In this document: positions 9,454 through 33,381 of the stretch, piece by piece
How the letters are laid out: the number at the start of each line of letters is the position of its first letter
Position numbering within the stretch: the stretch's first letter is position 1
NCBI RefSeq assembly: GCF_001546115.1
Contig: NZ_KQ955209.1
Span: 317,311-381,310 of the forward strand
Length of the DNA stretch: 64,000 nt
DNA from: Paracoccus aminovorans
GTDB lineage: Bacteria > Pseudomonadota > Alphaproteobacteria > Rhodobacterales > Rhodobacteraceae
Direction: 5' to 3'
Made by a program: the position numbers and the translations under genes
Notes under the pieces: generated by a model
What the model saw: only the letters and a program-made list of their open reading frames with translations
Told to the model about the DNA's origin: nothing
The model's database searches: none

Positions 9454-10242
9454 TCAGCCCCCGAAGAACACGTCGGCGGCGGGGATCATCTGCGGGCCGG
9501 CGGGCGTGCGCAGGATCAGCGCGCCGCTGTCGTCGATGCCCTCGAAGATGCCGCGCCGCTCGGTCGCGCCGGTGCGGGCCAGGATCGGCTCGCCCAGCCG
9601 GGCGGCGCGGGCCAGCCAGGCGTGGCGGATCGGCGCGAAACCATAGGTCTGCATCTGCGCCAGCCAGCGCGCGAAGGCCGGCGCCAGCAGGTCCAGGAAA
9701 TCCTCGGGTGCGACGGCATGGCCGGTCTCGGCCAGGACCGAAACGGGGGTGACGGCGCCGGGCTCGACCTGGCCGCTGCCGGGCGCGGCCGCCAGGTTGA
9801 CGCCGATGCCCACCGCGACGGCGCCCATGCCCTGTCCGGAGCCGGCGCTTTCCAGCAGGATGCCGGCGACCTTGCCGCCGTTCAGCAGCACGTCGTTCGG
9901 CCATTTGATCGCCATGCGCGCGGCGGGGCCGCAGGCATCGGCCAGCGCGTCGTAAAGCGCCAGCGCCGCGACAAAGGACAGCTGCGCCGCCGCGACGCCG
10001 CCCGGGCTGCGCAGGACCAGCGTGCCGGCGAAGTTCCCCGCCGGCATCGCCCAGTCGCGGCCGCGGCGGCCGCGTCCGGCGAATTGCTCACGCGCCATGA
10101 TCCAGGCCGGAGCGGACAGGCTGGGCGCCAGCCTCAGCGCCTCGGCGTTGGTGCTGTCGGTGCGGGCCAGCACATGCCGGCCCACGCCTTCGGGCCAGGC
10201 CTCACTCAACGGGTTCGGGCTCGGCGGCCGGGGCGGCGGCAT
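9454..10242 (-). CDS. birA: Biotin-[acetyl-CoA-carboxylase] ligase, monofunctional
   Basis: Attaches biotin to the carboxyl carrier protein through biotinyl-AMP. The nucleotide loop GRGRRGRDW and the core [19 protein letters not shown] are visible. There is no N-terminal helix-turn-helix, so unlike E. coli BirA it cannot be the biotin repressor; alphaproteobacteria commonly use the GntR-type BioR instead. The start is uncertain: ATG 10242 gives 262 residues and overlaps nuoN by 41 bases; TTG 10209, right at the nuoN stop, would give 251. A birA-like reading frame after nqo14 is known from the P. denitrificans cluster. Confidence 0.88.
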   Translation of the reverse strand: MPPPRPPSPNPLSEAWPEGVGRHVLARTDSTNAEALRLAPSLSAPAWIMAREQFAGRGRRGRDWAMPAGNFAGTLVLRSPGGVAAAQLSFVAALALYDALADACGPAARMAIKWPNDVLLNGGKVAGILLESAGSGQGMGAVAVGIGVNLAAAPGSGQVEPGAVTPVSVLAETGHAVAPEDFLDLLAPAFARWLAQMQTYGFAPIRHAWLARAARLGEPILARTGATERRGIFEGIDDSGALILRTPAGPQMIPAADVFFGG

Positions 10243-11707
10243 CGGCCGGGGCCTCGGAGGCCAGCACCGGCGCGACCAGCGTCTCGGCCGCGCGGCCGGC
10301 GGCGGCATCGACGCCCATCATGTTGATCGCGCCCAGCAGCATGGCCAGCGCCGGCAGCATCAGGCCCAGGTATTGCACCGTCCCCATGCGCGAGGTCACG
10401 CCCTGCCCCTCGGCCCCGAAATACATGTAGTAGACGATGCGCAGGTAATAGAAGGCGCCGATGACCGAGGCGATCACGCCCGCCACCGCCAGCCAGCCCA
10501 GGCCGGCATCGACCGCGGCGGTCAGCACGCCGAACTTGGCGAAGAAGCCCAGCGTCGGCGGCACGCCGGCAAGGCTGAACAGCAGCACCAGCATGGCCAG
10601 CGCCTTGACCGGCTCGCTCCAGGCCAGGCGGTTCAGCGAGGCGAGGTCGGTGACCGGCACGCCGTCGCGCTCCATCGACAGGATGAAGGCGAAGGTGCCG
10701 ACGTTCATCACCGCATAGATGGTCATGTAGATCAGCATCGCCTGCACGCCCAGGCTGGTGCCGGCGGCAAGGCCGACCAGCGCGAAGCCCATATGCGCGA
10801 TCGAGGAATAGGCCATCAGCCGCTTGATGTCGGTCTGGCCGATCCCGGCGACCGAGCCCAGGAACATCGACATGACCGCCAACGCCGCGACGATCTGGCT
10901 CCAGTCGCCGATGACATGGCCGAAGGCGTCGAAGACCAGCCGCGCGATCAGCGCCATGGCCGCGACCTTGGGCGCGGTGGCGAAGAAGGCGGTGACCGGC
11001 GTCGGCGCGCCCTCATAGACGTCGGGCGTCCACATGTGGAAGGGCACGGCCGAGACCTTGAAGGACAGGCCGACCAGCATGAACACCAGGCCGAAGAGCA
11101 CGCCCAGCGACAGGTGGCCGCCCTCGATCACGGTGACGATGCCCGCGAAGCTGGTGGTGCCGGCAAAGCCGTAGACCAGCGAGGCGCCATAGAGCAGCAG
11201 CCCCGAGGACAGCGAGCCCAGCACGAAATACTTCAGCCCCGCCTCGGACGAGCGCACCGAGCCGCGCCGCATCGCGGCCACGACGTAAAGCGCCAGCGAT
11301 TGCAGCTCGAGCCCCATATAGAGCGTCAAGAGGTCGCCGGCCGAGACCATGAACATCATGCCGATGACCGCCAGCGCCACGATGATCGGGAACTCGAAGC
11401 GCAGCATGTTGCGCCGCGCCATGTAATCGGCGCTCATCGCCAGCACGGCTGCGGCGGCGACCAGCATCACCACCTTGGCAAAGCGCGAGAAGCCGTCATC
11501 GATGAACATGCCGTAGAAGGCGGTCTGGTCGGCCCGGTTGCCCAGGCCCAGCATGGCGGCGACGACCAGGAAGGCCGCGACCGTGGTCCAGAGCAGCGTC
11601 CGGGCCAGCCCGTCCTTGCCGAGGTAGGCGCCGGCCATCAGCGCGGCAAGAGCATAAGCGGCCAGCACCACCTCGGGCAGAATGGTCGAGAAGTCGAGCG
11701 AGGTCAT
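10202..11707 (-). CDS. nuoN: NADH-quinone oxidoreductase subunit N
   Basis: One of three antiporter-like proton-pumping membrane subunits of complex I (Nqo14 in Paracoccus naming). The 501 residues are almost wholly hydrophobic helices; TM7-like lysine region [21 protein letters not shown] and the helix [20 protein letters not shown] are typical. The tail is low-complexity, rich in Ala, Pro and Glu ([15 protein letters not shown]). It starts nine bases after the nuoM stop and is the last nuo gene of the operon. Confidence 0.96.
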   Translation of the reverse strand: MTSLDFSTILPEVVLAAYALAALMAGAYLGKDGLARTLLWTTVAAFLVVAAMLGLGNRADQTAFYGMFIDDGFSRFAKVVMLVAAAAVLAMSADYMARRNMLRFEFPIIVALAVIGMMFMVSAGDLLTLYMGLELQSLALYVVAAMRRGSVRSSEAGLKYFVLGSLSSGLLLYGASLVYGFAGTTSFAGIVTVIEGGHLSLGVLFGLVFMLVGLSFKVSAVPFHMWTPDVYEGAPTPVTAFFATAPKVAAMALIARLVFDAFGHVIGDWSQIVAALAVMSMFLGSVAGIGQTDIKRLMAYSSIAHMGFALVGLAAGTSLGVQAMLIYMTIYAVMNVGTFAFILSMERDGVPVTDLASLNRLAWSEPVKALAMLVLLFSLAGVPPTLGFFAKFGVLTAAVDAGLGWLAVAGVIASVIGAFYYLRIVYYMYFGAEGQGVTSRMGTVQYLGLMLPALAMLLGAINMMGVDAAAGRAAETLVAPVLASEAPADAAAPAAEPEPVE

Positions 11708-11716
11708 GTCTGTCCC

Positions 11717-15731
<4,015 letters not shown>

Positions 15732-15775
15732 TTATGGGCCGCACAGGCAGCGGCCCGCATTGGCTGTGGCGGGGC

Positions 15776-16374
15776 CTAAAGCCCCTGCCCCGGCTTCACG
15801 TCCTTCAGCTCCATCGCCTTGGCCGGGTCGCGCCACATCTGCTCCAGCACGTTCTGGCGCTTGATGTCGCGGCGGTGGCGCATGGTCAGCACGATGGCGC
15901 CGATCATCGCGACCAGCAGGATCAGGCCGGCCAGCTGGAACATCAGCGCATAGCGGTCATAGAGCACCATGCCCAGGCCCCGCGTGTTCTGCACGCCCTC
16001 GACGATCGGCGCGGCGCGCAGCGACTGCGCATGTTCGGATGGCGTCCAGCCCGAGAAGGCGATGCCGAGCTGCGCCAGCAGCACCAGCCCGATCAGCAGC
16101 GCCAGGGGCAGGTAGCGCGCCAGTTCGCCCTTGAGCTCGGCGAAATCCACGTCGAGCATCATGACCACGAACAGGAACAGCACCGCCACGGCGCCGACAT
16201 AGACCACGACCAGCAGCATGGCGACGAATTCCGCGCCCTGCAGCACGAAAAGCCCGGCGGACGAGAAGAAGGCAAGGATCAGCCACAGCACCGAATGCAC
16301 CGGGTTGCGGCTGAGCACGACCATGAAGCCCGCGACGCAGGCGCAGATCGCGAACAGGTAGAAAGCGAAGGTCA

Positions 16375-16378
<4 letters not shown>
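15776..16378 (-). CDS. nuoJ: NADH-quinone oxidoreductase subunit J
   Basis: Membrane subunit (Nqo10), 200 residues, five helices. The conserved helix [20 protein letters not shown], whose pi-bulge changes with the catalytic state, is complete. The start ATG 16378 overlaps the stop of the upstream accessory gene in an ATGA. The coding frame continues upstream without a stop, but the protein family begins at [10 protein letters not shown]. Confidence 0.96.
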
Positions 16379-17449
<1,071 letters not shown>

Positions 17450-17452
17450 GGC

Positions 17453-18505
<1,053 letters not shown>

Positions 18506-18508
18506 TCA

Positions 18509-19282
18509 TCACGCCGCGGGAATGCCGCGCGCCTTGCATTCCTGCAAGGTCTCTTTCGTTGTCATCACCGTCAGGCCCATCGGTTTCTTCTCGGACAAGG
18601 TAAAGACCGAGCCGACGATCATCTTGCCATCACGCTTGTCGCTGAGCGTGCGGATGTGGCGGGCATAGGGTGTCCCTTTCGATTCCGCCCAACTGGCCAG
18701 CGCGCATGTGGCATAGGCGAAGGCGGTATCGGCGTCCACCCCACCCCGCAGGTTCGCGCTGACTTCGACCAGGCTGTCGGCGCCCTTGCGCGAGTTCGCG
18801 AGGCCGGTGATGCGCGCGCCCAGGAAATCCTTGGGCTCGGCTTCGAAGCTTTTCGGCAGGTTCAGCCGCATCGGCTGGGTGCGGGCGGCGAAATCGGCCA
18901 GCGCCTTTTCCTGCGCCGTCGGCGCGCGCTTCTTCACCGGACCCAGATTCGGCATGCCCGACAGGTCCAGGTCCAGGTTGGCGTTCAGCGCCATCAGGTC
19001 GGCCTCGGTCACGGCAAAGGCGTCGCGGCCCGCGGCGCTGTCCAGCTGCATCTCGCTGATCGAGCCGTCGGGCTCCAGGATCAGGATATCGCCGGATTTG
19101 GTCGAGATGCGGCCGCGCGACAGCACCTTCTTGTCGGGCGCACCGGCATCGCTTTGCAGCACGCTGACCGCCAGTTCGGCGGGCTTCGGCTGCGGCCGCG
19201 AATCGCGCGCGGTCTCGTCGCCGCAGCCGGCGAGCAGGGCCGAGGCTCCCAGTCCGATCAGAAGGGCAAGACGAGGCCGCAT
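18509..19282 (-). CDS. Probable lipoprotein encoded between nuoG and nuoH, unknown function
   Basis: Start ATG 19282 gives 257 residues with a lipoprotein signal (RLALLIGLGASALLAGC, Cys at about residue 21), so it should be anchored facing the periplasm. The mature part is mixed alpha/beta without transmembrane segments; I recognise no domain. It begins five bases after the nuoG stop and ends 18 bases before nuoH. A periplasmic protein in this operon has no known place in complex I itself. An in-frame upstream extension into nuoG lacks a plausible start. Confidence 0.8.
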   Translation of the reverse strand: MRPRLALLIGLGASALLAGCGDETARDSRPQPKPAELAVSVLQSDAGAPDKKVLSRGRISTKSGDILILEPDGSISEMQLDSAAGRDAFAVTEADLMALNANLDLDLSGMPNLGPVKKRAPTAQEKALADFAARTQPMRLNLPKSFEAEPKDFLGARITGLANSRKGADSLVEVSANLRGGVDADTAFAYATCALASWAESKGTPYARHIRTLSDKRDGKMIVGSVFTLSEKKPMGLTVMTTKETLQECKARGIPAA

Positions 19283-19287
19283 GCTGT

Positions 19288-21309
19288 TCACTCCGCTGCC
19301 AGGGCCGGCGCCTTGCGCGCCGCCGCCATCGCCGAAAGCTCGCCCATCAGCGGCGAGGAGCGCGCGATGGGGTTGGTCAGGTAGAAATCCTTGATGGCAT
19401 AGCGGAAGGCGGCCCGGCCCATGTCGAGCCGTTCCAGCGGCTGCCATGCGTTTTCCGGCACCTGGTCGATCTGCGCCAGATGCGGCACCGCCTCGACCAG
19501 CTGGCGGCGCAGGCCGGCCAGGCTGTCCCAGGGCTGGGTCTTGCCCAGTTCGGCCGAAAGCGCGCGCAGGATCGCCCAGTTCTCCTTGCCCTCGCCCGGC
19601 GCGAAATTCGCGCGCATGGCCAGTTGCGGCCGGCCCTCGGTGTTGACGAACAGCCCGCTTTCCTCGGTGTAGCAGGCGCCGGGCAGGATGATATCGGCGC
19701 GATGCGCGCCGCGGTCGCCGTGGCTGCCCTGATAGATCACCACCGGGCCGGGGGCGACATCGACCTCGTCGGCGCCGAGGTTATAGACCACCTCCGCGCC
19801 CTCGATGGCGGCAAGCAGGCCGCCCTCGGTCACCGCGCCCACGTCCATGGCGCCGACGCGGCTGGCGGCGCTGTGCAGCACCAGCAGCTTGCAGTCGCCC
19901 AGCTCGCAGATGCGCATGGCATTGGCCAGAACCGCCTCGCCATCCGCCTCGCGCAGCGCGCCCTGGCCGACGATGACGATGCCGGGCAGCTCGGTGCCCT
20001 CGGAGATCTTGGGATCGGCGACCAGCGCCGACAGCGCCGCCCGGTCACTGCCGAGGTGGTGGTAGTCATAGGTCAGGTCCACCCCCTCGCCCAGCAGCGC
20101 AACCTGCGCGCCATGCGCCCAGGCCTTGCGGATGCGGGCGTTCAGCACCGGCGCCTCGTCGCGCGGGTTGGTGCCGATCAGCAGGATGCGCTTGGCGCTG
20201 TCGATGTTCTCGATCCGCGCCGTGCCGACATAGGCCGAGCGGTTGCCGGCCGGCAGCCGCGCGCCATCGGTGCGGCATTCCACCTTGCCGCCCAAGCCCT
20301 CGACCAGCTGCTTGAGGCTGAAGGCCGCCTCGGTCGGAACCAGGTCGCCGATCAACCCGGCCACCTTCTTGCCCTGCATCGCACGGGCGGCGGCCTCCAG
20401 CGCCTCGGGCCAGGAGGCCGGGCGCAGCTTGCCGTTCTCGCGGATATAGGGCCGGTCCAGGCGCTGGCGGCGCAGCCCGTCCCAGACGAACCGGGTCTTG
20501 TCGCTGATCCATTCCTCGTTCACGCCGTCATGGTTGCGCGGCAGGATGCGCATGACCTCGCGGCCCTTGGTATCGACGCGGATATTGCTGCCCAGAGCGT
20601 CCATCACGTCGATGGATTCGGTCTTGGTCAGTTCCCAGGGCCGGGCGGTGAAGGCATAGGGTTTCGACACCAGCGCACCGACCGGGCACAGGTCGATGAT
20701 ATTGCCCTGCAGGTTCGAGGCCAGCGTCTCGTTCAGATAGCTGGTGATCTCGCTGTCCTCGCCGCGGCCGGTCTGGCCCATCTGGGTGATGCCGGCGACC
20801 TCGGTGGTGAAGCGCACGCAGCGGGTGCAGGAGATGCAGCGCGTCATGTGGGTTTCGACCAGCGGGCCCAGGTTCAGGTCCTCGCTGGCGCGCTTCGGCT
20901 CGCGGTAGCGGCTGAAATCGACGCCATAGGCCACGGCCTGGTCCTGCAGGTCGCATTCGCCGCCCTGGTCGCAGATCGGGCAGTCGAGCGGGTGGTTGAT
21001 GAGCAGGAACTCCATCACCCCCTCGCGGGCCTTCTTGACCATGGGGCTGTTGGTCTTGATCTCGGAGGGCGCGCCGTCGGGGCCCGGACGCAAATCCTTG
21101 ACCTGCATGGCGCAGGAGGCGGCGGGCTTGGGCGGGCCGCCCACGACCTCGACCAGGCACATGCGGCAGTTGCCGGCGATGGACAGCCGCTCGTGATAGC
21201 AGAAGCGCGGCACCTCGATGCCGGCCTGTTCGCAGGCCTGGATCAGGGTCAGGTTCGGATCGACCTCGATCACAACATCGTCGATCTTGATCTTGCGAAG
21301 ATCTGCCAT
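19288..21309 (-). CDS. nuoG: NADH-quinone oxidoreductase subunit G
   Basis: Large Fe-S subunit (Nqo3) of the NADH-oxidising arm, 673 residues, the same length as Nqo3 of P. denitrificans. It has an N-terminal 2Fe-2S ferredoxin domain ([19 protein letters not shown]), the 4Fe-4S N5 motif with a His ligand ([17 protein letters not shown]), [10 protein letters not shown] for N4, and a molybdopterin-oxidoreductase-like remainder without cofactor. The extra cluster N7 motif is not evident. It follows a 153-residue accessory gene by 87 bases. Confidence 0.97.
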   Translation of the reverse strand: MADLRKIKIDDVVIEVDPNLTLIQACEQAGIEVPRFCYHERLSIAGNCRMCLVEVVGGPPKPAASCAMQVKDLRPGPDGAPSEIKTNSPMVKKAREGVMEFLLINHPLDCPICDQGGECDLQDQAVAYGVDFSRYREPKRASEDLNLGPLVETHMTRCISCTRCVRFTTEVAGITQMGQTGRGEDSEITSYLNETLASNLQGNIIDLCPVGALVSKPYAFTARPWELTKTESIDVMDALGSNIRVDTKGREVMRILPRNHDGVNEEWISDKTRFVWDGLRRQRLDRPYIRENGKLRPASWPEALEAAARAMQGKKVAGLIGDLVPTEAAFSLKQLVEGLGGKVECRTDGARLPAGNRSAYVGTARIENIDSAKRILLIGTNPRDEAPVLNARIRKAWAHGAQVALLGEGVDLTYDYHHLGSDRAALSALVADPKISEGTELPGIVIVGQGALREADGEAVLANAMRICELGDCKLLVLHSAASRVGAMDVGAVTEGGLLAAIEGAEVVYNLGADEVDVAPGPVVIYQGSHGDRGAHRADIILPGACYTEESGLFVNTEGRPQLAMRANFAPGEGKENWAILRALSAELGKTQPWDSLAGLRRQLVEAVPHLAQIDQVPENAWQPLERLDMGRAAFRYAIKDFYLTNPIARSSPLMGELSAMAAARKAPALAAE

Positions 21310-21396
21310 CTTTCGTCTTCCCTCATGCCCCGCGGCGGCCGGCGGCCGATGCGGGTTTCAAATGCTGGCCCAAGGCTGGCCCGGTTTCGTGCGCCG

Positions 21397-21858
21397 TCAT
21401 TCCTGCACCCTCACGAAGGCGCGGGGATAGACGGTCGGCACCAATCTGTCGCTTTCGCCGTCGCGCCGGACCAGGACGCTGCCGGTATCCTGTCCGGGCT
21501 GAAAGGTCACGGTCGCCCGGATCGCACCGGCGGTATTATAGGGCAGCGTCCGGTTCAGGTCGGTGGTGTAGCGGCTGCCGTCGGGGCGCGAGCACAGGAT
21601 CACCGCCTGGTCGGCATTGCCGGTGATGCGCAGAAGCGGCGCCCCGGTGATCCCGCGCGACAGCTTGGTGCGCACGCCCGGCCCGGTCGCGTCGCAGGTC
21701 AGGTCGCCCGGCGCGAAGATCGAGAATTGCAGATAGAATTTTTGCGCCGTCGGCTCCCAGCCCTGCGAGGGCTCGCCGGCCATGGCGTCGGCGGCGATCA
21801 TCGAGGCCGCGGCCGCCGCCATCAGTCCCAGGCCGATCCAGTTCAACCACTTTCTCAT
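21397..21858 (-). CDS. Exported protein of unknown function in the nuo operon
   Basis: The 153 residues start with a typical signal peptide (positively charged MRKWLN, hydrophobic [20 protein letters not shown]). The mature part is beta-rich with two cysteines (in DLTCDATG and VILCSRPDG) that could form a disulfide in the periplasm. No domain is recognised. The start overlaps the stop of the 132-residue gene upstream in ATGA, and nuoG follows. Confidence 0.78.
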   Translation of the reverse strand: MRKWLNWIGLGLMAAAAASMIAADAMAGEPSQGWEPTAQKFYLQFSIFAPGDLTCDATGPGVRTKLSRGITGAPLLRITGNADQAVILCSRPDGSRYTTDLNRTLPYNTAGAIRATVTFQPGQDTGSVLVRRDGESDRLVPTVYPRAFVRVQE

Positions 21859-22253
21859 TTCGCCACCAGAAGGCTGCCGATGATGGTCTTGTTCGCGATC
21901 TCCTGCCGGCCGATGGCGCAGAAGCTTTGCGGGTCGCCCGGTTTGGCGCCCTTGCGCTTCAGATAGTCCTCGGCCACGGCATAGATGCGGGTCTTGTCGT
22001 CCTTGCTGTCCAGGAAGGCGTCGATCTGGGCGTTGGAATAACCCTTGTTACGCGCATAGGTCTTGAGCTTGCGCGCCTCGCCATAGGCGTAAAGGATGCG
22101 CCCGTCGATGCTTGGGCAGGTGCGGCGGATGCGGTCGGCAATGCGCGCCGCGATCAGCCGGTCGTTGATGTATTTTTCCCTGGAGAGCGATTCCAGCGCG
22201 GCGGCGGGGGTCGCCAGCAGCGCCCCGATCAGGGCAAGCGGCAGAAGTTTCAT
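21855..22253 (-). CDS. DUF5333-like exported protein in the nuo operon
   Basis: From ATG 22253 there are 132 residues with a cleavable signal ([19 protein letters not shown]). The mature part resembles the DUF5333 family found next to nuo genes in Rhodobacterales; two cysteines (RRTCPSID and SFCAIG) could pair. I see no catalytic motif. It is coupled by ATGA to the next exported protein, and nuoF lies 149 bases upstream with no gene between. Confidence 0.78.
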   Translation of the reverse strand: MKLLPLALIGALLATPAAALESLSREKYINDRLIAARIADRIRRTCPSIDGRILYAYGEARKLKTYARNKGYSNAQIDAFLDSKDDKTRIYAVAEDYLKRKGAKPGDPQSFCAIGRQEIANKTIIGSLLVAK

Positions 22254-22402
22254 GGCTTTGGCCTTTCCGTCATGACACCCGGTCATAACACGGCCGCGCC
22301 CCATGGGTTCGACACCTTGTCTTGAGCGCCGCCCGGACATGCGGCCGCGATCCCCCGGGGGGGTCCGTCCTGCCGCGCTGTGCCGGGCCTGCGTCATGCG
22401 CC

Positions 22403-23965
<1,563 letters not shown>

Positions 23966-23966
<1 letters not shown>

Positions 23967-24535
23967 CAGCCCGGCTCGCCCTTGTCGACGCGGCGGGAAT
24001 GCTCGGTCTCGCCGCCCGCCGCCAATACCTTCGCCTGGCCGACCCAGTCGTCGGCCTCGATCCGGCTGCCCATGCGCCCCATGCGCTGGACGAAATCCGC
24101 GACCGCCGCCGCATCCCAGCCGGCGATCTGGTCATAGCGCGTCACGCCGTTGGCGTTCAGCCAGTCCGAGATCTTGGGCCCGATGCCCTTGATCCGGCGC
24201 AGGTCGTCCACGGCATCCCGGGCCCGCAGCGGCATCTGCACCGGCGCCGGGGTCTCGGGCAGGCTGGCCGAGACCAGCAGCGCCTCGGGCTGGCTTTCGG
24301 CCTGGCGCCGGCGCCAATCCTCGGGCGGCGTGGCCTCCAGCGGCGGCACCGGCAGCGGCATGTCGTGGCAGACCAGCCAGACCATCAGCGACCCGAACAG
24401 CACGAAGGTCACGAAGCCCAGGAACAGCCCGCCCAGCCAGTTCAGCTCGCCCAGGCCCGAGACGAACAGCAAGACCACGGTCCCGGCGATGGCCGCCGAG
24501 ATCCAGCAGTTCCTGTTGCACTCTGCCCGTTCCAT
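23966..24535 (-). CDS. Two-helix membrane protein with C-terminal helix-hairpin-helix domain
   Basis: 189 residues. Two hydrophobic helices at about 12-50 (ISAAIAGTVVLLFVSG and LFLGFVTFVLFGSLMVWLV), a Pro/Glu linker, then a helix-hairpin-helix unit DDLRRIKGIGPKISDWLNA at about 110-128. Such a domain is often annotated as a 5' DNA nuclease-like or DUF4332 fold, and in other alphaproteobacteria it is found fused to the C-terminus of NuoE. Here it is a separate gene between nuoE (27 bases upstream) and the DUF5337 gene. I see no nuclease catalytic residues, so a protein-protein role seems as likely. Confidence 0.8.
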
Positions 24536-24562
24536 GGCGATCCGAACTCTTTACCCCTGGGA

Positions 24563-25281
24563 TTAAGCCTGCTTTTCCGCGGCAAGCCAAGGCGTGGTGA
24601 TCGGAACCTCGGTCCCGTCGATACGCTTGATCGTGTCGCGGATCTGCACCGCGCGCGCGACGCTGCCGTTATACTGCTCGCCGCCCTTCAGCCCGGCCAG
24701 CGCGGTCGGCCCCCCCAGCGCCTCGGCCGAGAAGCGGCCGTTCTGCGGCCCGGGCAGCGGCACCTCGCCGGCGGCGAAGCTGTCGATCAGCGCCGAAAGC
24801 TTCTCGACCGTCAGGTCCTCGTAGAAATCCTTGCCGATCTGGACCATGGGCGCGTTGGTGCAGGCGCCCAGGCATTCGACCTCTTCCCAGCTGAAGCGGC
24901 CGTCGGCCGAGACCTCATGCGCATGCGGCGCGATCTTTTCCTTGCAGAGGCGGATCAGGTCCTCGGCGCCGCAGATCATGCAGGTCGTGGTGCCGCAGAT
25001 CTGGATATGCGCCACGCTGCCGACGGGTTGCAGCTGGAACATGAAGTAGAAGGTCGCGACCTCGAGCACGCGGATATAGGGCATGCCCAGCAGGTTGCCG
25101 ACATATTCGATGGCCGGCCGGCTCAGCCAGCCCTCCTGCTCCTGCGCCCGCCACAGGATCGGGATCACCGCCGATTGCTGGCGCCCTTCCGGGTATTTGG
25201 TCATCTGGGCGCGGGCCCATTCCAGGTTGGCCGCGGTGAACTCGAACGATTCAGGCTGGATGGGGGACAGACGGCGCAGCA

Positions 25282-25282
<1 letters not shown>
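24563..25282 (-). CDS. nuoE: NADH-quinone oxidoreductase subunit E (2Fe-2S)
   Basis: Carries cluster N1a (Nqo2), 239 residues. The ligands lie in [14 protein letters not shown] and [16 protein letters not shown] (C-x4-C and C-x3-C pattern of the thioredoxin-like fold). The start overlaps the nuoD stop as TGATG. Confidence 0.96.
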
Positions 25283-26950
<1,668 letters not shown>

Positions 26951-26954
<4 letters not shown>

Positions 26955-27565
26955 TTCTTGGCCTCCGGCGCCTTCTCGTCGCCGGGCAGCACGTATTTCG
27001 CGCCCTCCCACGGCGAGAGGAAGTCGAACTGGCGGTATTCCTGGACCAGCGCCACCGGCTCGTAGACCACGCGCTTCTCGACGTCGTTCCAGCGCACCTC
27101 AGTATAGCCGGTGGTGGGGAAGTCCTTGCGCAGCGGGTGACCGCGGAAGCCATAGTCGGTCAGGATGCGGCGCAGGTCCGGGTGGCCCGAGAACAGGATC
27201 CCGAACATGTCGAAGACCTCGCGCTCATACCAGTTGGCGCCGGGGAAGATGCCGATCAGGCTGGGCACCAGCTCGTCCTCGCGCACGTTGACCTTCACCC
27301 GGATGCGCTGGTTGCGATACATCGACAGCAGGTGATAGACCATGTCGAAGCGCGCCGGGCGGGCCGGGTGGTCCACGGCGGTGATGTCGATCAGCGTGGC
27401 GAAGCGGCAGTTCGCGTCGCTGCGCAGGAATTCGATCAGCCCGGTCAGTCCGGTCAGCGTCGCGGTCAGCGTCAACTCGCCAAAGGCCACCTCGGTCGCC
27501 ACCAGGTCGCCCTCGCGGCGCAGGGTGATGTGTTCGGCCAGTTCCAGCAGGGATTCGTCGGACAT
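26951..27565 (-). CDS. nuoC: NADH-quinone oxidoreductase subunit C (30-kDa type)
   Basis: Peripheral-arm subunit (Nqo5), 204 residues, without cofactors. The signature [21 protein letters not shown] and the following [13 protein letters not shown] are complete. It starts four bases after the nuoB stop and ends in a GTGA overlap with the thioesterase gene. Confidence 0.96.
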
Positions 27566-27569
27566 GGCC

Positions 27570-28553
<984 letters not shown>

Positions 28554-28848
28554 CGGCCCGCCCCCGCGTCACTTGGGCTTTCGGATGGTCTGCGGGCAAG
28601 AAAACCGCCGTTTTTCGCGGCGCATTTCCGTGGTGTTTTACTCAGTTTCTCCGCACCCAGCCGGATGACCCGAGGAAAGCCCGCAACCGATTTCGGCCCG
28701 AAACGCCGGGCCGGTCAATCCCTCGCGGGCGTGAAGCCGGGCATGCAGTCTTTGTCCCCACAATACCGCCCGGCAGGTCTGCCGCTTGGGTATTTACAGA
28801 GCAAAGAAGCCGCCGAGGCCGCGCCGGCGAGGGGCTCCGTCTGTTTCA

Positions 28849-28865
28849 CCGTTTTCCAAATACCC
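28849..28865 (-). repeat. Downstream 17-mer GGGTATTTGGAAAACGG after uvrA
   Basis: On the minus strand, 18 bases past the uvrA stop. It matches the sequence after prpE (4725-4741) at 16 of 17 bases. A weak stem CGCCG/CGGCG followed by TTCTTT lies just beyond and may be the uvrA terminator. Confidence 0.6.
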
Positions 28866-28883
28866 TGTCATGGCGCGCCAGGG

Positions 28884-31742
<2,859 letters not shown>

Positions 31743-31807
31743 CGTGCCGTCCTGATTCCGCCAAGCGCATCAGATAGGCATGATCGCGGAAATGACAACC
31801 GTTAACG

Positions 31808-31822
31808 GAACATCAAGGGAAC
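31808..31822 (-). promoter_or_regulatory. LexA (SOS) box of uvrA
   Basis: The plus strand reads GAACATCAAGGGAAC, that is GTTC-N7-GTTC on the uvrA strand, exactly the direct-repeat LexA site of Rhodobacter and Paracoccus. It lies 66 bases upstream of the uvrA start. An overlapping small inverted repeat AAGGGAA/TTCCCTT is also present. Confidence 0.85.
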
Positions 31823-31880
31823 ATTTCCCTTGCGCCCGCGGCCGCCCTGCCCCACCATGGCCGAAAACCCGGAGGAAGGC

Positions 31881-32234
31881 ATGGCGAGACACCATTACAA
31901 GGGAAGCTGCCAATGCGGCGCCGTCGCCTATGAGGTCGAGGCCGATCTAGACCAGACCGTGACCTGCAACTGCTCGCGCTGCAAGCGGCTGGGGTCGGTG
32001 CTGACCTTCGTGCCGGCCACCGACTTCCGGCTGACCGCCGACGGGCCGGTGACGGAATACCTGTTCAATCGCAAGGCGATCCAGCACCTGTTCTGCCCGA
32101 CCTGCGGCATCGAATCCTATGCCCGCGGCACCAGTCCGGACGGGACCGAGGTGGTCGCGGTCAATGTCAATTGCCTGGAAGGTGTCGATGCCCGCGCCCT
32201 GCCCAGCCAGGCGGTGGACGGCGCCGGCTTCTAG
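31881..32234 (+). CDS. GFA family protein (glutathione-dependent formaldehyde-activating-like)
   Basis: 117 residues from ATG 31881, which has GGAGG five bases upstream. The Cys pattern [23 protein letters not shown] and [13 protein letters not shown] is the zinc-binding signature of the GFA/CENP-V fold. The prototype was described as glutathione:formaldehyde adduct synthase; for most family members, including this, the substrate is not known. The gene converges on moaA and shares the bases CTAG with it, both stops being TAG. Confidence 0.85.
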   Translation: MARHHYKGSCQCGAVAYEVEADLDQTVTCNCSRCKRLGSVLTFVPATDFRLTADGPVTEYLFNRKAIQHLFCPTCGIESYARGTSPDGTEVVAVNVNCLEGVDARALPSQAVDGAGF

Positions 32235-33238
32235 CCGCCGGTATGGCTCATGAAGCGGGTCACCTGGCCCGCGACATGCTGGCGGGAATAATCGAAATCG
32301 TGCCCCTTGGGCTTGCGCGAGATCGCCTCGCGGATCGCCTGCCGCACCGGTTCATCCTCGGCACTGGCGCGCAGCGGCGCGCGCAGGTCGGCGCGGTCCT
32401 CCTGCCCCAGGCACATGAACAGCTCGCCCGTGCAGGTCAGGCGGACGCGGTTGCAGCTTTCGCAGAAATTATGCGTCAGCGGCGTGATGAAGCCGATCTT
32501 CTGCCCGGTTTCCTCGATGCGGACATAGCGGGCGGGACCGCCGGTGCGCTCGGTCAGGGGCGTCAGGGTCAGCCGGCTTTCCAGCCGCCGGCGCAGGTCC
32601 GACAGCGCCCAATACTGGTCCAGGCGCTGCTCCTCGCCCATCTCGCCCATGGGCATGACCTCGATGAAGGTCAGGTCGTGGCCTTCGCCCGCGCACCAGT
32701 CGAGCAGCGGGAAAAGCTCGTCCTCGTTGAAGCACTTCAGGGCGACGGTGTTGATCTTGACCCGCATGCCGGCGCGTTTCGCGGCCGCGATCCCCTCCAG
32801 CACCTGCGGCAGCCGGCCCCAGCGGGTGATCTGCGCGAAACGGTCGGCGTCCAGCGTGTCCAGCGAGACATTGACCCGCCGCACCCCGCAATCGGCCAGT
32901 TCACCCGCAAAGCGGGCCAGCTGGCTGCCGTTGGTGGTCAGGGTCAGCTCGTCCAGGCCTGCGTCCAAATGCCGCGACATGGCGCGGAAGAATTCCATGA
33001 TATTGCGCCGCACCAGCGGCTCGCCCCCGGTGATGCGCAGCTTGCGCACGCCCAGGTCGACGAAGGCGGAACACAGCCGGTCCAGTTCCTCCAGCGTCAG
33101 CAGATCCTTCTTGGGCAGGAACTGCATGTGCTCGGCCATGCAATAGGTGCAGCGGAAATCGCAGCGGTCCGTCACCGAGACCCGCAGGTAGCTGATCGGC
33201 CGGGCAAAGGGATCGACAAGGGGCGCGCGCGTGTCCAT
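32231..33238 (-). CDS. moaA: GTP 3',8-cyclase MoaA (molybdenum cofactor synthesis)
   Basis: Radical SAM enzyme that starts molybdopterin synthesis from GTP. 335 residues from ATG 33238. N-terminal cluster motif CDFRCTYCM (C-x3-C-x2-C), the [11 protein letters not shown] motif, the C-terminal second cluster [19 protein letters not shown], and the C-terminal GG needed for activity in the family. No moaC or other Moco gene is adjacent here. Its TAG stop overlaps that of the convergent GFA gene. Confidence 0.94.
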   Translation of the reverse strand: MDTRAPLVDPFARPISYLRVSVTDRCDFRCTYCMAEHMQFLPKKDLLTLEELDRLCSAFVDLGVRKLRITGGEPLVRRNIMEFFRAMSRHLDAGLDELTLTTNGSQLARFAGELADCGVRRVNVSLDTLDADRFAQITRWGRLPQVLEGIAAAKRAGMRVKINTVALKCFNEDELFPLLDWCAGEGHDLTFIEVMPMGEMGEEQRLDQYWALSDLRRRLESRLTLTPLTERTGGPARYVRIEETGQKIGFITPLTHNFCESCNRVRLTCTGELFMCLGQEDRADLRAPLRASAEDEPVRQAIREAISRKPKGHDFDYSRQHVAGQVTRFMSHTGG

Positions 33239-33381
33239 GCCGTCAAAATAGGGGCGCGCCGGCATCGGCGCAAGCTGGCCGATCCGTTGATGGTCTCGTA
33301 ACCAAGAAAGCGGGTAGCGGTGGACAGGGTCGCGGCCCCGGGTCTAGCCTTGCGGGGATTTCCGAAGCACGAGGGGGTTTC

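Noticed and set aside
32240..33381. Moco riboswitch near moaA
   Set aside because: The 143 bases upstream of moaA show no structure that I could match to it, and such riboswitches are mainly known from other groups.
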